A DNA stretch of 62,864 bases from an uncultured bacterium (GCA_903959355.1 CAJBWJ010000025.1:1-62864), one strand, 5' to 3'; positions 39,308 through 48,564 are shown, numbered from the stretch's first letter. Notes: generated by a model not told the origin, from the letters alone. Made by a program: numbers and translations.

Positions 39308-41125
39308 TTAATCGTGGCTTTTTGGGTCAAAAGAAGTAGCTAAAAAGTAGCTCCAAACCCCCGCCAAAACAAAGAATAAACCGCCCAAAAGTAGTGCAAC
39401 TGTCGTGCCCACTGAACCAGAATTGTATTGACCGCTATTAGTGGCCACAATTGCTGATCTCGTACTAACAACGGCTGCAGAAGGAGATGCTGTTGGAGTT
39501 GCAGAAATAGTTGGAGCAAAAGGATTGCCAGAACCATAAGGAATACTTGGCACTGGAGTTGGTGATTTAGTGACCGTTGGGCTTGGAGTCTTAGAAGGAG
39601 TCTTTAGATCTGCAGCAGCAGCAATCTGTCTAGGCGCTTTCGGATCAACCGTAAAATTATAAGTTTTCGTAACTTCTTTACCAGATACAGGGTCAATGTA
39701 TGTATAACTAGCAGTGTGTTCACCAGGTTCAAGATTTTTACCAAGACTGGCCACATCTAGCACCATGTTACCATTCGCATCTGTTTGCACTGTTTCATCG
39801 ATCGCAGTGTCAGAATGAATAACCACTCTAATCATAGTATTAGCTGGCAAAGTGGCCTTAATTTGAGGTTGTGAAGTTTGAATTGTAGTAGCCGAAGCTT
39901 CTTTAGTTTCATCGAGTGCACTTAAATTTAAAATTTCTGGAGGAGCGGTGGTTGGAGCAACTGTTGGTATAGCTGCCACAGCAGTCGAAGTAGAATCATT
40001 GACAGTTGAATCTTTCAAAGAATCAGTAGAAGCGCTCGCTTCTGCAGTTAGATTGCCACCTTCACTAGCATCGCTGCTTTCAGTAGACTCCATCAAATCA
40101 GCAGACGAAGATGTTGTCATGTCTGCTAATAATTCAGCTTTATCAACTGCTGGCAAATCATCAACTGAGGCTGAAGCACTAGCAGCCGAATCATATTTAT
40201 CCAAGATTAAATTAATCACTGGCTGAGCAGTTGCGACAGTTGTTTGCAAATTGTTAGTTAGATCGAGTTCAATTCCTTGAGCTTTAATGTCAAGCATGCT
40301 TCCGTCAGTCATCGTCGCATAATTACTTTTTTCCGTATTAAAGGCGTTAGCCAAAGAAATTCCCCAACTACCAGATGATTTGACCAAACTGGAAAGAGCT
40401 CCAATTCCATCACTGTTAACATAAACTATTGCTCCTTCTGCTGGAGTCCCATCATTTTTGAGAATAGTTCCATAAATAGTTTGATTGTTGCTAGGAGATT
40501 GACTTGGTTTCGCAGCAGTTGTCAAATTATATGGCTGTCCTTCATTGTCAAAAGAACTGGAGCCAGTGCCCAAAACATAAAAGTAATTTTTTCCAGGATC
40601 AAGATTTCTGACAGTAACGTAATGCAAACGATAATCTTTTACCACTCCAGAGAGCTGGTCACGATCGTCACTCGCTTGTTTATCTAATGTTTTGTCATCT
40701 GTGCCATATTTGACAAAAGCAATGGTGCTCTCATCAGTGTAAAAAGAGATGGTAAAAGTTTTGTCAGTGACATTGCTAATACGAATATTTTTTGGAGTAG
40801 TTTCTGGAGTAGCGCGAGGAGCAAAAACGCCAGTACCTTGACCAAAAAGCAATACTCCTGAGATTAAAGCTACAAATAGAATCAACAAACCAAGTATTGT
40901 AGGAATCTGCTTTTTTGAGCCACGCTTATTCTTACCAAACTTCATTTTGATGTTTTTTTCACTAAAATTAGCTGATTCAGCAATTGGCTTTGTAGCTTCT
41001 TTTGTAAGTGGGGGTGGTGAAACTTGAGTTTGAGCAACCACTGGAACATTATTTAAAGCAGATGGCATCGGCACATTGCTTGAAGGAGTTGGCTTGCTAG
41101 TTTGTATGTTTGATTGCACCTGCAT
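39308..41125 (-). CDS. FN3-containing bitopic surface protein
   Basis: A 605-residue protein with a cytoplasmic Pro-rich start, a TM helix (about 75-95, TILGLLILFVALISGVLLF), a fibronectin-III-like domain similar to the N-terminal domain of purple acid phosphatases (TPKNIRISNVTDKTFTISFYT...VRNLDPGKNYFYVLGT), a second beta domain of the carboxypeptidase-regulatory type (IYGTILKNDGTPAEGAIVYV), an Ig-like region near 430-510, a Ser/Pro/Thr linker and a C-terminal TM helix (about 568-592). No LPXTG is present. It lies directly upstream of the giant gene on the same strand and shares its Ser/Pro-linker style, so the two may act together at the surface. Confidence 0.75.
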   Translation of the reverse strand: MQVQSNIQTSKPTPSSNVPMPSALNNVPVVAQTQVSPPPLTKEATKPIAESANFSEKNIKMKFGKNKRGSKKQIPTILGLLILFVALISGVLLFGQGTGVFAPRATPETTPKNIRISNVTDKTFTISFYTDESTIAFVKYGTDDKTLDKQASDDRDQLSGVVKDYRLHYVTVRNLDPGKNYFYVLGTGSSSFDNEGQPYNLTTAAKPSQSPSNNQTIYGTILKNDGTPAEGAIVYVNSDGIGALSSLVKSSGSWGISLANAFNTEKSNYATMTDGSMLDIKAQGIELDLTNNLQTTVATAQPVINLILDKYDSAASASASVDDLPAVDKAELLADMTTSSSADLMESTESSDASEGGNLTAEASASTDSLKDSTVNDSTSTAVAAIPTVAPTTAPPEILNLSALDETKEASATTIQTSQPQIKATLPANTMIRVVIHSDTAIDETVQTDANGNMVLDVASLGKNLEPGEHTASYTYIDPVSGKEVTKTYNFTVDPKAPRQIAAAADLKTPSKTPSPTVTKSPTPVPSIPYGSGNPFAPTISATPTASPSAAVVSTRSAIVATNSGQYNSGSVGTTVALLLGGLFFVLAGVWSYFLATSFDPKSHD

Positions 41126-41197
41126 AAAACGAATCGAGACAAAAATGTCCTTACATTAAATTTACATGATTCAGAGCCAAGCAACAAGTATTAGACT

Positions 41198-41701
41198 TCA
41201 ATTTTGTGGTCCAACAATTGACTCAAGTGGAATCGGTATAAAATCCACATTTTTATTTGCTGATCCCGTTGCCTGAGGAGATTGATTTGTTTGATCTGTT
41301 TGAGTTGGCTGAGAAGATGAAGGAGAAACAAGTGGTGATATTTGCTCTAATTGCCCAGACTCTGTACCAACCAAGTCTTCAAGCGGAGCAATAATATCTA
41401 TCAACACTGGATTGATGTCAGTATTTTTTTTATCAAGAATATAAATAGGAAAATAGCTCAACTCATCAGCTGAATAAATCCTTTTGCCAATAATTCCTTC
41501 GAAAGCAGCTGATTCTAACCTCGGCACAAATGATTTGGCCAAATCCCTCAATTCTGGAGAGACTGAACTTGTTTTAGATGTAGCAAAAATACTAGTCAAA
41601 ATCCATAAAACAACCATCACAAATACCATAATGCCAATCCACAAAAGTTTTTTATTGCGGCGCAGCTTAGCTAGTTGTTTTTGAATGTCACTATTGTTCA
41701 T
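41198..41701 (-). CDS. Bitopic membrane protein in pilN-pilO cluster
   Basis: A 167-residue protein with a basic N-terminus, one TM helix (about 18-40, LLWIGIMVFVMVVLWILTSIF) and an extracytoplasmic part ending in a Ser/Gln/Thr-rich, disordered tail. Its start overlaps the PilO-like gene by 4 bp (ATGA type), so it is translated with it. Position and topology are those of a third inner-membrane pilus component (PilP-like), but no sequence motif confirms this. Confidence 0.6.
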   Translation of the reverse strand: MNNSDIQKQLAKLRRNKKLLWIGIMVFVMVVLWILTSIFATSKTSSVSPELRDLAKSFVPRLESAAFEGIIGKRIYSADELSYFPIYILDKKNTDINPVLIDIIAPLEDLVGTESGQLEQISPLVSPSSSQPTQTDQTNQSPQATGSANKNVDFIPIPLESIVGPQN

Positions 41702-42318
41702 TTGGCATCTTCGTTTAAATAATAAGGTAAATTAACTCTAATAACGGCTGTTAAATTTTTTTGATAGCGATTGCTGCCTAAACTAAAATTAATTTGATCG
41801 ACAATCATCATTCTCCTAGAAAGCATTAACTCATCGATAAATTTACGAATTTTCATATAATCACCAGCCAAATCAACATTAAAAGTTAACAATTGTCTGG
41901 TAGCTTTATCTGAAGTAGCAATTGACAATTCATTTGGCATTGAAGAAATAGTAATTCCTTGAATAACCAAGTCATTTTCACTAGCAATTTTTTCTACTAT
42001 TTTCAGGCTTTCTACTAATTGAGCTTTTTTTGGAATAGCTTCATCAAGTAAATAAAATTGTGAACTAAATTTTTGATACTGACTTTGAGCTGTGTTTAAA
42101 CTAGCTATTTTTTGAGCAAGTTGTTCATCTAGAGTTCTTTTGTCTTCAATTTCTTTGATTAATTCGGACATTGTTTGCAAAGTTGGCTTGATAGCAAAAA
42201 TAGCAAAAAAGATCACTGCAAGAATTGAAAACACCAGCTCCAAAGAAACTCTAGCCACCGGATTCTTGTAGAAATCAAAAAGAGCGTTTTGAATTTGTTC
42301 TTGTCTACTTTTTGGCAT
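41698..42318 (-). CDS. pilO: PilO-like pilus assembly protein
   Basis: A 206-residue protein with a short cytoplasmic start, a TM helix (about 22-45), a coiled coil (about 48-85, ELIKEIEDKRTLDEQLAQKIA) and a ferredoxin-like C-terminal domain (LLTFNVDLAGDYMKIRKFIDEL...MMIVDQINF), the layout of PilO/GspM-type proteins. PilO pairs with PilN in the inner-membrane alignment complex of type IV pili. It overlaps pilN by 14 bp and the next gene by 4 bp. No PilM, PilQ, PilB or prepilin gene is adjacent. Confidence 0.75.
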   Translation of the reverse strand: MPKSRQEQIQNALFDFYKNPVARVSLELVFSILAVIFFAIFAIKPTLQTMSELIKEIEDKRTLDEQLAQKIASLNTAQSQYQKFSSQFYLLDEAIPKKAQLVESLKIVEKIASENDLVIQGITISSMPNELSIATSDKATRQLLTFNVDLAGDYMKIRKFIDELMLSRRMMIVDQINFSLGSNRYQKNLTAVIRVNLPYYLNEDAK

Positions 42319-42877
42319 TTAAGTTAATCTTTGATCTAATATCAAAATTAAATCCAGAAGTTTTCTCTCCTCTTGATTCAATTTTATTAACACTGACTTC
42401 AGTAAAATAAGGACTAAGTTGCAAGTTATTAACTAAGACATTTAAAGCAGTTTGCGAAAGAGCTGATCCAGTAAAATTGATTGCATCAGGTCTAACCAGA
42501 AGCGTCTCAAACACAACATTATTTGGAATATTGTCATTTAAGATTGGAAAAATATCTACTAAATTAGAATCTTGTTTAAATTGCTGATAATCATCTATTT
42601 GTTTTTGTATAAAACGAAATTTTTTTTCCAAATCGCCATAAGAAGCAATTACTCTTTCCTTTTGATTGAGGGCTGAATTGAGATCTGTGACCATACGATC
42701 AAGAGTAAAACGCGAAGCGAAACTCAAAATAACAATCATTTCAGTAAAAATAACAATGTAGCGACCAACAGAAAGAGCCCATTTTAAAAAACGACCAAGA
42801 ATAGTCTCAAAAAAAGGATCTTGAGGAACTAGATTGATAGTAATGTCCAATTTCTTATTGGCAGGCCTTTTTGACAT
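42305..42877 (-). CDS. pilN: PilN-like pilus assembly protein
   Basis: A 190-residue protein. Its cytoplasmic N-terminus, ITINLVPQDPF, contains the INLxP-type peptide by which PilN binds PilM. A TM helix (about 36-58), a coiled coil (QKERVIASYGDLEKKFRFIQKQI) and a ferredoxin-like domain (VVFETLLVRPDAINFTGSALSQTALNVLVNNLQ) follow, matching the PilN/fimbrial assembly family. The preserved binding peptide predicts a PilM elsewhere in the genome. A TATCAT -10-like box ends 8 nt before the ATG. Confidence 0.78.
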   Translation of the reverse strand: MSKRPANKKLDITINLVPQDPFFETILGRFLKWALSVGRYIVIFTEMIVILSFASRFTLDRMVTDLNSALNQKERVIASYGDLEKKFRFIQKQIDDYQQFKQDSNLVDIFPILNDNIPNNVVFETLLVRPDAINFTGSALSQTALNVLVNNLQLSPYFTEVSVNKIESRGEKTSGFNFDIRSKINLNAKK

Positions 42878-42885
42878 CTATGTAC

Positions 42886-42891
42886 ATGATA
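42886..42891 (-). promoter_or_regulatory. -10-like box of pilN
   Basis: TATCAT on the minus strand, 8 nt before the pilN ATG, with no Shine-Dalgarno sequence. It fits the leaderless pattern seen at other genes in this window. Confidence 0.4.
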
Positions 42892-42908
42892 GAGGTTTAA
42901 GTAAATTT

Positions 42909-44594
42909 TTACAATTCATTATTCTCAATAGAATTGTCCAAAAGCACTTCTTCGGAGTCTTCAATGGCTTCTTTCCATTTTCCAAATTTACCCAAAATAT
43001 TGCGGAAATATGTTAACTCTTTAACATCGAAAAGTACGGAAAAATACACATAGACTAGAGTTGCAACACTGGCTGTAGAAACAGTTAAGGCGATCAAATC
43101 AATAGTTTTTGAAGTATCAAAAACTACTTCGTCGAGAATTTTGAAAGGCAAATAAAGGAAAACTGCCATAAAAAAACTAGAGGCTAAAATCTTCATTTGT
43201 GGTATCCAAAACTCTTTATTATTGAAACAAGTTATTTTTTTGTTTAGTAAAAATAAAGATAGAATTAATTCCAAGAAAGCAGCCAATGAAATCGCCATTC
43301 CCAAGCCCAAAACATCAAGTGAAAAAACGTAAACTGAGAGATAGGAAATGATCAAATAAACAGCAGCCGTAATTAAAGTAATAATGAATGGTGTCTTTGT
43401 ATCTTTAAGAGCATGAAAAGCTCTAATTAAAAGCTGGACCATTGCCTGGGCAGTGATCGAAATAGCAATAATTGCTACTACCTTGCCAGTTAATACTGTT
43501 GTTTTCCACGGAAAGTTATAGGTACCAAAAACTAAACGAACAATTGGAACGCGCAAAATCAATAATAAAACTGAAGCTGGCATAGCAAAAAAAGCAATTT
43601 GATTGAGAGACTGAAGTAATAAGCGATTGAATTTATCACGATCCTCCACTGCTGATTCCTCAGATAGAAAAGATAAAGATGCCTGAGAAATTGGCACACC
43701 AAAAAAACGAATTGGCAAAGTCATTAAACGACTTGCTAATTTAACCACCACAAAACTAAGATCACCAATAGTAGTGGCGAAGAAGCCCATCGCTAAGTTT
43801 TGAAACTCAGTAATACCAACCGTTAACAAGCGAGGCGGCATTAAAGAAAAAAGTTTTTTAACTGAAGGAAAATTAAGATTAAAATCTAACTTAAATCTAA
43901 AACCCATTTTCCAAACCAAGGGCAGCTGAACGGCAGTGTGCAAAAAAGCACCAATTAAAACACCCAGCCCAGCAGCATAAATTCCAAAATACTTAGCCAA
44001 AAACACAGTGCCGAGCATAATCCCTAAGTTATAAAAAATTGGAGCAAGAGCTGGAGCCACAAAACGCTGATATGACTGCAAAATTCCAGTTAAAAAGTTT
44101 GAAATAGCAAAGAAAAACTGGGCAAAAAGCATCAAACGAGTTAGCTTGACAGCGATGATGAGTTGGTCTGGAGTAAATTCCTTTCCGGTGCGGAAGCCAG
44201 TAATTTGTTCTGCATAGATAAAAGCCAAAAGAGAAAAAATGAGAAAAATCAAAAGAACCCAATTCATAACAATTGAAGTAAATTGGAAAGCTTGCTTTTC
44301 ATCTTTTTTCTTAAGTTCTGCAAAAAGAGGAATAAAAGAAGCTGCTAAAGCCCCCATCACAATCAATTGAAAGATCATGTCTGGAAGCTGGAAAGCTACC
44401 TGAAAAGCCTCATAAGCTTGTTGAGATGCATTGGTGTTAAAAAATTGATTAATTAGAACTCTTTCACGCCATAAACCAAAAATTGAAGAAAAAACATTAG
44501 CCAAAGTAATAACTACAGCAGCAGAAAGAATAGAATTTTGCTTCTTTTCTAGCCAACGCCCGTTACTGTTGAATATTTTGGCAAGTGAGATCAC
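42909..44594 (-). CDS. murJ: Lipid II flippase MurJ
   Basis: A 561-residue MATE-like protein of the MurJ/MviN family, with about 14 hydrophobic helices, that moves lipid II across the membrane for peptidoglycan synthesis. Family features include ILSAAVVITLANVFSSIFGLWRERVL at the start, MGALAASFIPLFAEL in helix 2 and LIRAFHALKDTKTPF in the middle. The open frame begins at a TTG (44615), but a GTG at 44594 is chosen because a perfect TATAAT ends 9 nt before it and the longer frame would run through that promoter. A charged tail ends the protein. Confidence 0.9.
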   Translation of the reverse strand: MISLAKIFNSNGRWLEKKQNSILSAAVVITLANVFSSIFGLWRERVLINQFFNTNASQQAYEAFQVAFQLPDMIFQLIVMGALAASFIPLFAELKKKDEKQAFQFTSIVMNWVLLIFLIFSLLAFIYAEQITGFRTGKEFTPDQLIIAVKLTRLMLFAQFFFAISNFLTGILQSYQRFVAPALAPIFYNLGIMLGTVFLAKYFGIYAAGLGVLIGAFLHTAVQLPLVWKMGFRFKLDFNLNFPSVKKLFSLMPPRLLTVGITEFQNLAMGFFATTIGDLSFVVVKLASRLMTLPIRFFGVPISQASLSFLSEESAVEDRDKFNRLLLQSLNQIAFFAMPASVLLLILRVPIVRLVFGTYNFPWKTTVLTGKVVAIIAISITAQAMVQLLIRAFHALKDTKTPFIITLITAAVYLIISYLSVYVFSLDVLGLGMAISLAAFLELILSLFLLNKKITCFNNKEFWIPQMKILASSFFMAVFLYLPFKILDEVVFDTSKTIDLIALTVSTASVATLVYVYFSVLFDVKELTYFRNILGKFGKWKEAIEDSEEVLLDNSIENNEL

Positions 44595-44603
44595 GATTAA
44601 GAA

Positions 44604-44609
44604 ATTATA
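44604..44609 (-). promoter_or_regulatory. -10 box of murJ
   Basis: A perfect TATAAT on the minus strand lies 9 nt before GTG 44594. If transcription starts about 8-9 nt downstream, murJ is a leaderless gene with a GTG start. Confidence 0.5.
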
Positions 44610-44673
44610 ATTCAAAAGCCTTTAAAAGCGAAGGGACTAGTAAGGAAGTCAAAGGCTTATCTTTAACTTGCTT

Positions 44674-44696
44674 AAACCAATTTACTCTAGTATAAT
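44674..44696 (+). promoter_or_regulatory. Promoter of rpsT
   Basis: TTGCTT-17 bp-TATAAT, with the -10 at 44691-44696, ends 8 nt before ATG 44705. This is the clearest -35/-10 pair among the leaderless-type promoters here. Confidence 0.65.
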
Positions 44697-44704
44697 TGTC
44701 GCTT

Positions 44705-44938
44705 ATGCCGATACTCAAAAACGCAATCAAAGCTCTTAAAGTTAGTAAGAAAAAAGCCATCACTAATGGTCAGATTAAAGCAAAAATGAAATCTGCCGTT
44801 GATGAGATGAAAAAAAGCCCTGCAGCTGATAAGCTAAGTGCTGCTTTTTCCGCAGTTGATCGCGGTGTCAAAAAGAATATTTTACAAAAAAATAAGGCTG
44901 CCCGTATCAAAGCCTCATTGAGTAAATTACTCAAATAA
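44705..44938 (+). CDS. rpsT: 30S ribosomal protein bS20
   Basis: A 77-residue, Lys/Ala-rich all-helical protein with the bS20 pattern: MPILKNAIKALKVSKKK at the start, KSAVDEMKK, AFSAVDRGVKKNILQKNKAARIKASLSKLL at the end. bS20 binds 16S rRNA early in 30S assembly. A TTG nine bases upstream is in frame, but ATG 44705 matches the family start and lies directly behind the promoter, leaving almost no leader. lepA follows 25 bp later and is probably co-transcribed. Confidence 0.93.
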   Translation: MPILKNAIKALKVSKKKAITNGQIKAKMKSAVDEMKKSPAADKLSAAFSAVDRGVKKNILQKNKAARIKASLSKLLK

Positions 44939-44963
44939 TAATTTGGTCACAAGACCTTTATCC

Positions 44964-46784
44964 ATGATAAACAGTGATCTTTCTTTGATTAGAAATTTTT
45001 CTATCATCGCTCACATAGATCACGGCAAAACAACTTTGACCGATGCTTTTTTGCGTCTTACTGGAGCTGTAACCGCTTTGGATTTTCATGAACGAATGAT
45101 GGACAGTAACCCCATAGAACAAGAAAAAGGCGTTACCATTAAACTCGCTCCTGTGCGCATGAATTACACGCATTTGGGTCAAGAATATATTCTTAATTTA
45201 ATTGATACACCAGGACATGTTGACTTTGGATACGAAGTCGATCGGTCGTTAGCTGCTTGTGAGGGTGCTCTCTTACTTATTGATGCCACTCAAGGAGTGC
45301 AAGCTCAGACTCTCGCCAATTATCAAAAAGCCAAAAATCTTAATCTCAAAATTATTCCTGTCATTAATAAAATTGATTTACCATCAGCCAATGTCGAACA
45401 AAGTATTCTCGAAATTATGGAATTTTTTGATTTAGATGAAGAAGAAGTCTTGATGGTTTCAGCTAAAACTGGTGAAGGTGTCGAAAAAGTTTTGCAAAGA
45501 ATCATTGAAGAAGTTCCAGCACCTGGTAAAAAACTAATTCAAGAAGATCATGATCAAGAAAGCAACAAATTAAGAGCCTTAATTATTACTTCTAAATTTG
45601 ATAATCATCAGGGAGCTATCGCTTACATGCGCGTAGTAAATGGTGAAATTCGTAAAAAAGATTTGTATTTAAGTTTTAGTAAAACTAAATTTTTGCCAGT
45701 CGAAATTGGTATTTTTGCTCCAGAAAAAGAAAAAAGAGATGTTCTCAAGGAAGGCGAAGTCGGCTATATCGCTACCGGTCTCAAAGATATTTCTCTACTT
45801 AAAGTTGGAGATACCATCACTAGTTTTGAAGATAAAGAATTAATCGATGTTCTCCCTGGTTATAAAGAGCCAACTCCAATGGTCTTTATGGAAATTTATC
45901 CAGTTGATAGTAAAGATTTTACCAATCTCAAAGATGCGATGGCCAAATTAACCATGCATGACAGTGCTCTACAATATCAAGGTACTCATTCGATTGCTCT
46001 GGGAAATGGCTTGCGCGTTGGTTTTCTTGGAATCTTCCATGCTGAAATTGTTCGTGAAAGATTGATGAGAGAATTTGATCTAAATTTAATCGCCACTGCT
46101 CCTTCGGTAACTTACCACATTCTGACTACCAATGAAAAAACTATTGAAATTCATTCTCCAGCAGAAATGCCAGATCTGAGTCGTGTCAAAAAAATTCTTG
46201 AGCCAATTGCCAAACTAAGTATTTTTTGTCCAGAAGGCTATGTTTCTAATGTAATGAAACTTTGCCACGACAAGAGAGCTGTCTTGGTTGGCAGTGTTGG
46301 TACCGGCAATCGCATTCGCTTAGAATATTTGATTCCTTTGGCTGAGCTCATTACCGACTTTCACGACAAGCTCAAGTCAGTTACTTCTGGTTTTGCTTCT
46401 ATGGAATATTTACTTTTAGATTTTAGAGAAGTCGATGCTGTCAAAGTAGAAATTTTAGTCAACGGAGAATCTGTGGAAGCACTTAGCTTCATTACTGTTG
46501 CAGATAATGTTGAACTAAAAGCCCGACTAATTGTCAAAAAATTAAAAGAAGTTATTCCTCGCCAATTATTTGAGATACCAATTCAAGCTAGTATTGGTGC
46601 CAAAGTTATCGCTAGAGAAACCATTAAAGCCTGGCGTAAAGACGTTACTGCTAAGCTATATGGTGGAGATCAAACCAGAAAAATGAAGCTGCTTAAAAAG
46701 CAAGCTGAAGGTAAGAAAAAAATGAAATCTATTGGTAGGGTTCAACTCAATCAAGATGCTTTCTTGGCAGTTCTCGAAACTTAA
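44964..46784 (+). CDS. lepA: Elongation factor 4 (LepA)
   Basis: A 606-residue translational GTPase of normal LepA length. It shows IRNFSIIAHIDHGKTTL (G1), the TIKLAPVRM switch region (G2), DTPGHVDF (G3), NKIDLP (G4) and SAKTG (G5), followed by domain II and the LepA-specific C-terminal domain (AKLYGGDQTRKMKLLKKQAEGKKKMK...RVQLNQDAFLAVL). LepA acts on stalled or misassembled ribosomes. The frame opens at TTG 44943, but ATG 44964 gives the normal N-terminus. It follows rpsT by 25 bp, an arrangement also known in other bacteria. Confidence 0.97.
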   Translation: MINSDLSLIRNFSIIAHIDHGKTTLTDAFLRLTGAVTALDFHERMMDSNPIEQEKGVTIKLAPVRMNYTHLGQEYILNLIDTPGHVDFGYEVDRSLAACEGALLLIDATQGVQAQTLANYQKAKNLNLKIIPVINKIDLPSANVEQSILEIMEFFDLDEEEVLMVSAKTGEGVEKVLQRIIEEVPAPGKKLIQEDHDQESNKLRALIITSKFDNHQGAIAYMRVVNGEIRKKDLYLSFSKTKFLPVEIGIFAPEKEKRDVLKEGEVGYIATGLKDISLLKVGDTITSFEDKELIDVLPGYKEPTPMVFMEIYPVDSKDFTNLKDAMAKLTMHDSALQYQGTHSIALGNGLRVGFLGIFHAEIVRERLMREFDLNLIATAPSVTYHILTTNEKTIEIHSPAEMPDLSRVKKILEPIAKLSIFCPEGYVSNVMKLCHDKRAVLVGSVGTGNRIRLEYLIPLAELITDFHDKLKSVTSGFASMEYLLLDFREVDAVKVEILVNGESVEALSFITVADNVELKARLIVKKLKEVIPRQLFEIPIQASIGAKVIARETIKAWRKDVTAKLYGGDQTRKMKLLKKQAEGKKKMKSIGRVQLNQDAFLAVLET

Positions 46785-46823
46785 ATCTCTTTTCTGTTTA
46801 AAAAACCTCTTTTAAAACAAAAA

Positions 46824-46848
46824 ATCCCCCGACCGTTAGATCTGGGGG
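46824..46848. terminator. Bidirectional terminator between lepA and the SurA-N gene
   Basis: TCCCCC (46824-46829) pairs with GGGGGA (46843-46848) across a 13-nt loop. On the minus strand it is followed by TTTTTTGTTTT, a strong U-tract for the convergent gene; on the plus strand the tract is weaker (CTTTCTATTTATTTT). Confidence 0.8.
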
Positions 46849-46867
46849 ACTTTCTATTTATTTTAAT

Positions 46868-47581
46868 TTAAAGTTGAGTACTTGGAGCAAATTTAAAGTA
46901 ATTTACTTTAGCAGTTTTTTTAATCTCAGCAAACCATTTTTGTTGTTCTGAAACTAATTTCTGTTGCTTAAGTTGAGCTTTAATACTTTCAGAGACATCT
47001 TCTAATTTAGAATCAGCTCCAATTGATACTTTATTTGCTTCAAAATAAGCTTTGACTTCATCATCACTCACTGTGATCTTATCAGCCAAAAGCTTCTCTA
47101 AGCCTTTGCTAAGAGATAGCTGATCTCTAACTTCATTTCTGGTTAGACCTTGAGCTTTAAGCAAATCATCTAGGTTTTGACCTTGAGCTGTCAGCTGTTC
47201 TTCGATTTTAGTGATTTCTGCATCCATTTCTTCTTTTGAAACCACGACTCCAGCTTTCTTGAGTTCTTGTTCAACTAACATCTTGAGAGTCATATTTTCC
47301 AAAGCAGTCGAACCGCCTTGTTTTTCGAGATTTTGGATCAGAGCCCAACGAGTGACAGGACGACCGTTTACACTGGCAACTATGACCTCATCCTTGAACA
47401 AATAAACTAAAGCCAAGATCAATAGAAAGATCAGTGGTTTAATTAGCTTCTTTGGCTCAATTTTCTTTATCACAGAGGGAGCTACTTTTACTGGAGAAAC
47501 TTTAGTAATCACTGGTTTTGCTACAGAACTTTTAGCAACAACTTTTTTAATGTTTTTTTTGTCTGTTTTTTTGACTGACAT
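46868..47581 (-). CDS. SurA N-terminal domain protein without PPIase domain
   Basis: A 237-residue protein with a Lys/Val/Pro-rich cytoplasmic start (about 1-45), a TM helix (about 48-64) and a SurA-N-like chaperone domain: VNGRPVTRWALIQNLEKQ, LVEQELKKAGVVVSKEEMDAEI and KITVSDDEVKAYFEAN. It ends soon after, with no parvulin PPIase domain, so it is probably a membrane-anchored extracytoplasmic chaperone. A good Shine-Dalgarno sequence (AGAGAGGAAAAATG) precedes the start, unlike the leaderless genes around it. Confidence 0.8.
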   Translation of the reverse strand: MSVKKTDKKNIKKVVAKSSVAKPVITKVSPVKVAPSVIKKIEPKKLIKPLIFLLILALVYLFKDEVIVASVNGRPVTRWALIQNLEKQGGSTALENMTLKMLVEQELKKAGVVVSKEEMDAEITKIEEQLTAQGQNLDDLLKAQGLTRNEVRDQLSLSKGLEKLLADKITVSDDEVKAYFEANKVSIGADSKLEDVSESIKAQLKQQKLVSEQQKWFAEIKKTAKVNYFKFAPSTQL

Positions 47582-47669
47582 TTTTCCTCTCTAATTCAAT
47601 TATTGATTTCAACCTGGTCATAACATAACAAATTTTAGAAGAAAATCAAAGTAGGAAACAATAGCTTGG

Positions 47670-47678
47670 TGTTATAAT
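47670..47678 (+). promoter_or_regulatory. Extended -10 promoter of the bPH2 gene
   Basis: TGT-TATAAT is a consensus extended -10, ending 11 nt before ATG 47690. The leader would be only a few nucleotides. Confidence 0.55.
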
Positions 47679-47689
47679 TAGAATGAAAT

Positions 47690-48328
47690 ATGCCTAATCA
47701 AGCCAAACACCACTCAAAAAGAAAAGTTGATGACTATTCTGATGTGATGAAACACGAGCATACAACTGGCAACTTTTTTAAAGCTTTTATTCCCAAGCCT
47801 CAAAATATTGTTTTAGATATTCAAGACAAAGATGAACAAATTATTCTCGTATTGAGACAACATCTAATCACTCAGGTCAGAGAATTATTTATTATTCTTG
47901 GAGTGATCGTTCTGATCCCTGCTCTTTTAAGTTTCTCTGGTTTTTTGGGGGTACTACCTCTTAAATTTATTGGAGCATTCAATATTTTTTGGCTAGTACT
48001 TGCCTTTGGCATGATTGCCAAAACATTCTTGATTTGGTTTTTCAATGTTTACATTATCACTGATGAAAGAGTAATTGATGTTGACTTCACTTCAATGATT
48101 TCTCACGATGTCAGTAGTGCTAAAATTGAAAATATTGAAGACGTTACAGCTAGCACGGCTGGACCACTCGCAGCTGTTTTTGACTATGGAACGATTTTAA
48201 TTCAAACAGCTGGAGAAAAAACTGTGTTTGAATTTGGCAATGTGCCTCAACCATCAAAGGTTACAAAATTACTTAACGAATTGATATTAGAAGAAGAAAG
48301 AGAAAATTTAGCAGGTAGAGCTAATTAA
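47690..48328 (+). CDS. Bacterial PH-domain (bPH2) membrane protein
   Basis: A 212-residue protein with a charged cytoplasmic start, two TM helices (about 66-86 and 97-122) and a bPH2 (YdbS/YdbT-like) domain: YIITDERVIDVDFTSMISHDVSSAKIENIEDV, then FDYGTILIQTAGEKTVFEFGNVPQP. Such domains are predicted to pack against the inner face of the membrane; their biological role is little known. It probably forms a two-gene unit with the small membrane protein 14 bp downstream. Confidence 0.82.
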   Translation: MPNQAKHHSKRKVDDYSDVMKHEHTTGNFFKAFIPKPQNIVLDIQDKDEQIILVLRQHLITQVRELFIILGVIVLIPALLSFSGFLGVLPLKFIGAFNIFWLVLAFGMIAKTFLIWFFNVYIITDERVIDVDFTSMISHDVSSAKIENIEDVTASTAGPLAAVFDYGTILIQTAGEKTVFEFGNVPQPSKVTKLLNELILEEERENLAGRAN

Positions 48329-48342
48329 GGAAAATTAGACTT

Positions 48343-48564
48343 ATGACTGATATTTTTAGCCTAGACTGGACACAAATTATTCTCAAACTTATTTTTGTGG
48401 TAGCTGCTCTTTTCTATTTAGTTTACAGTTTTATTATGTTACGCCAAGTACAGTTGATGAAAAAAACACTCATCACCAGCTTCTCCTCTAGCGTAAATTT
48501 ACTTGGTTTTGCCAACTTTTTACTTGCTCTAGCAATGTTTATTGGCTTCATCATGTTTTTGTAA
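48343..48564 (+). CDS. Small two-helix membrane protein
   Basis: A 73-residue protein with two TM helices (about 11-32 and 48-71) and a short polar loop (RQVQLMKKTL). The family is not certain; it resembles small CPR membrane proteins of the DUF5657 kind. An AAGGA lies about 13 nt before the ATG. The bidirectional terminator at 48600-48630 ends the transcript. Confidence 0.65.
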   Translation: MTDIFSLDWTQIILKLIFVVAALFYLVYSFIMLRQVQLMKKTLITSFSSSVNLLGFANFLLALAMFIGFIMFL

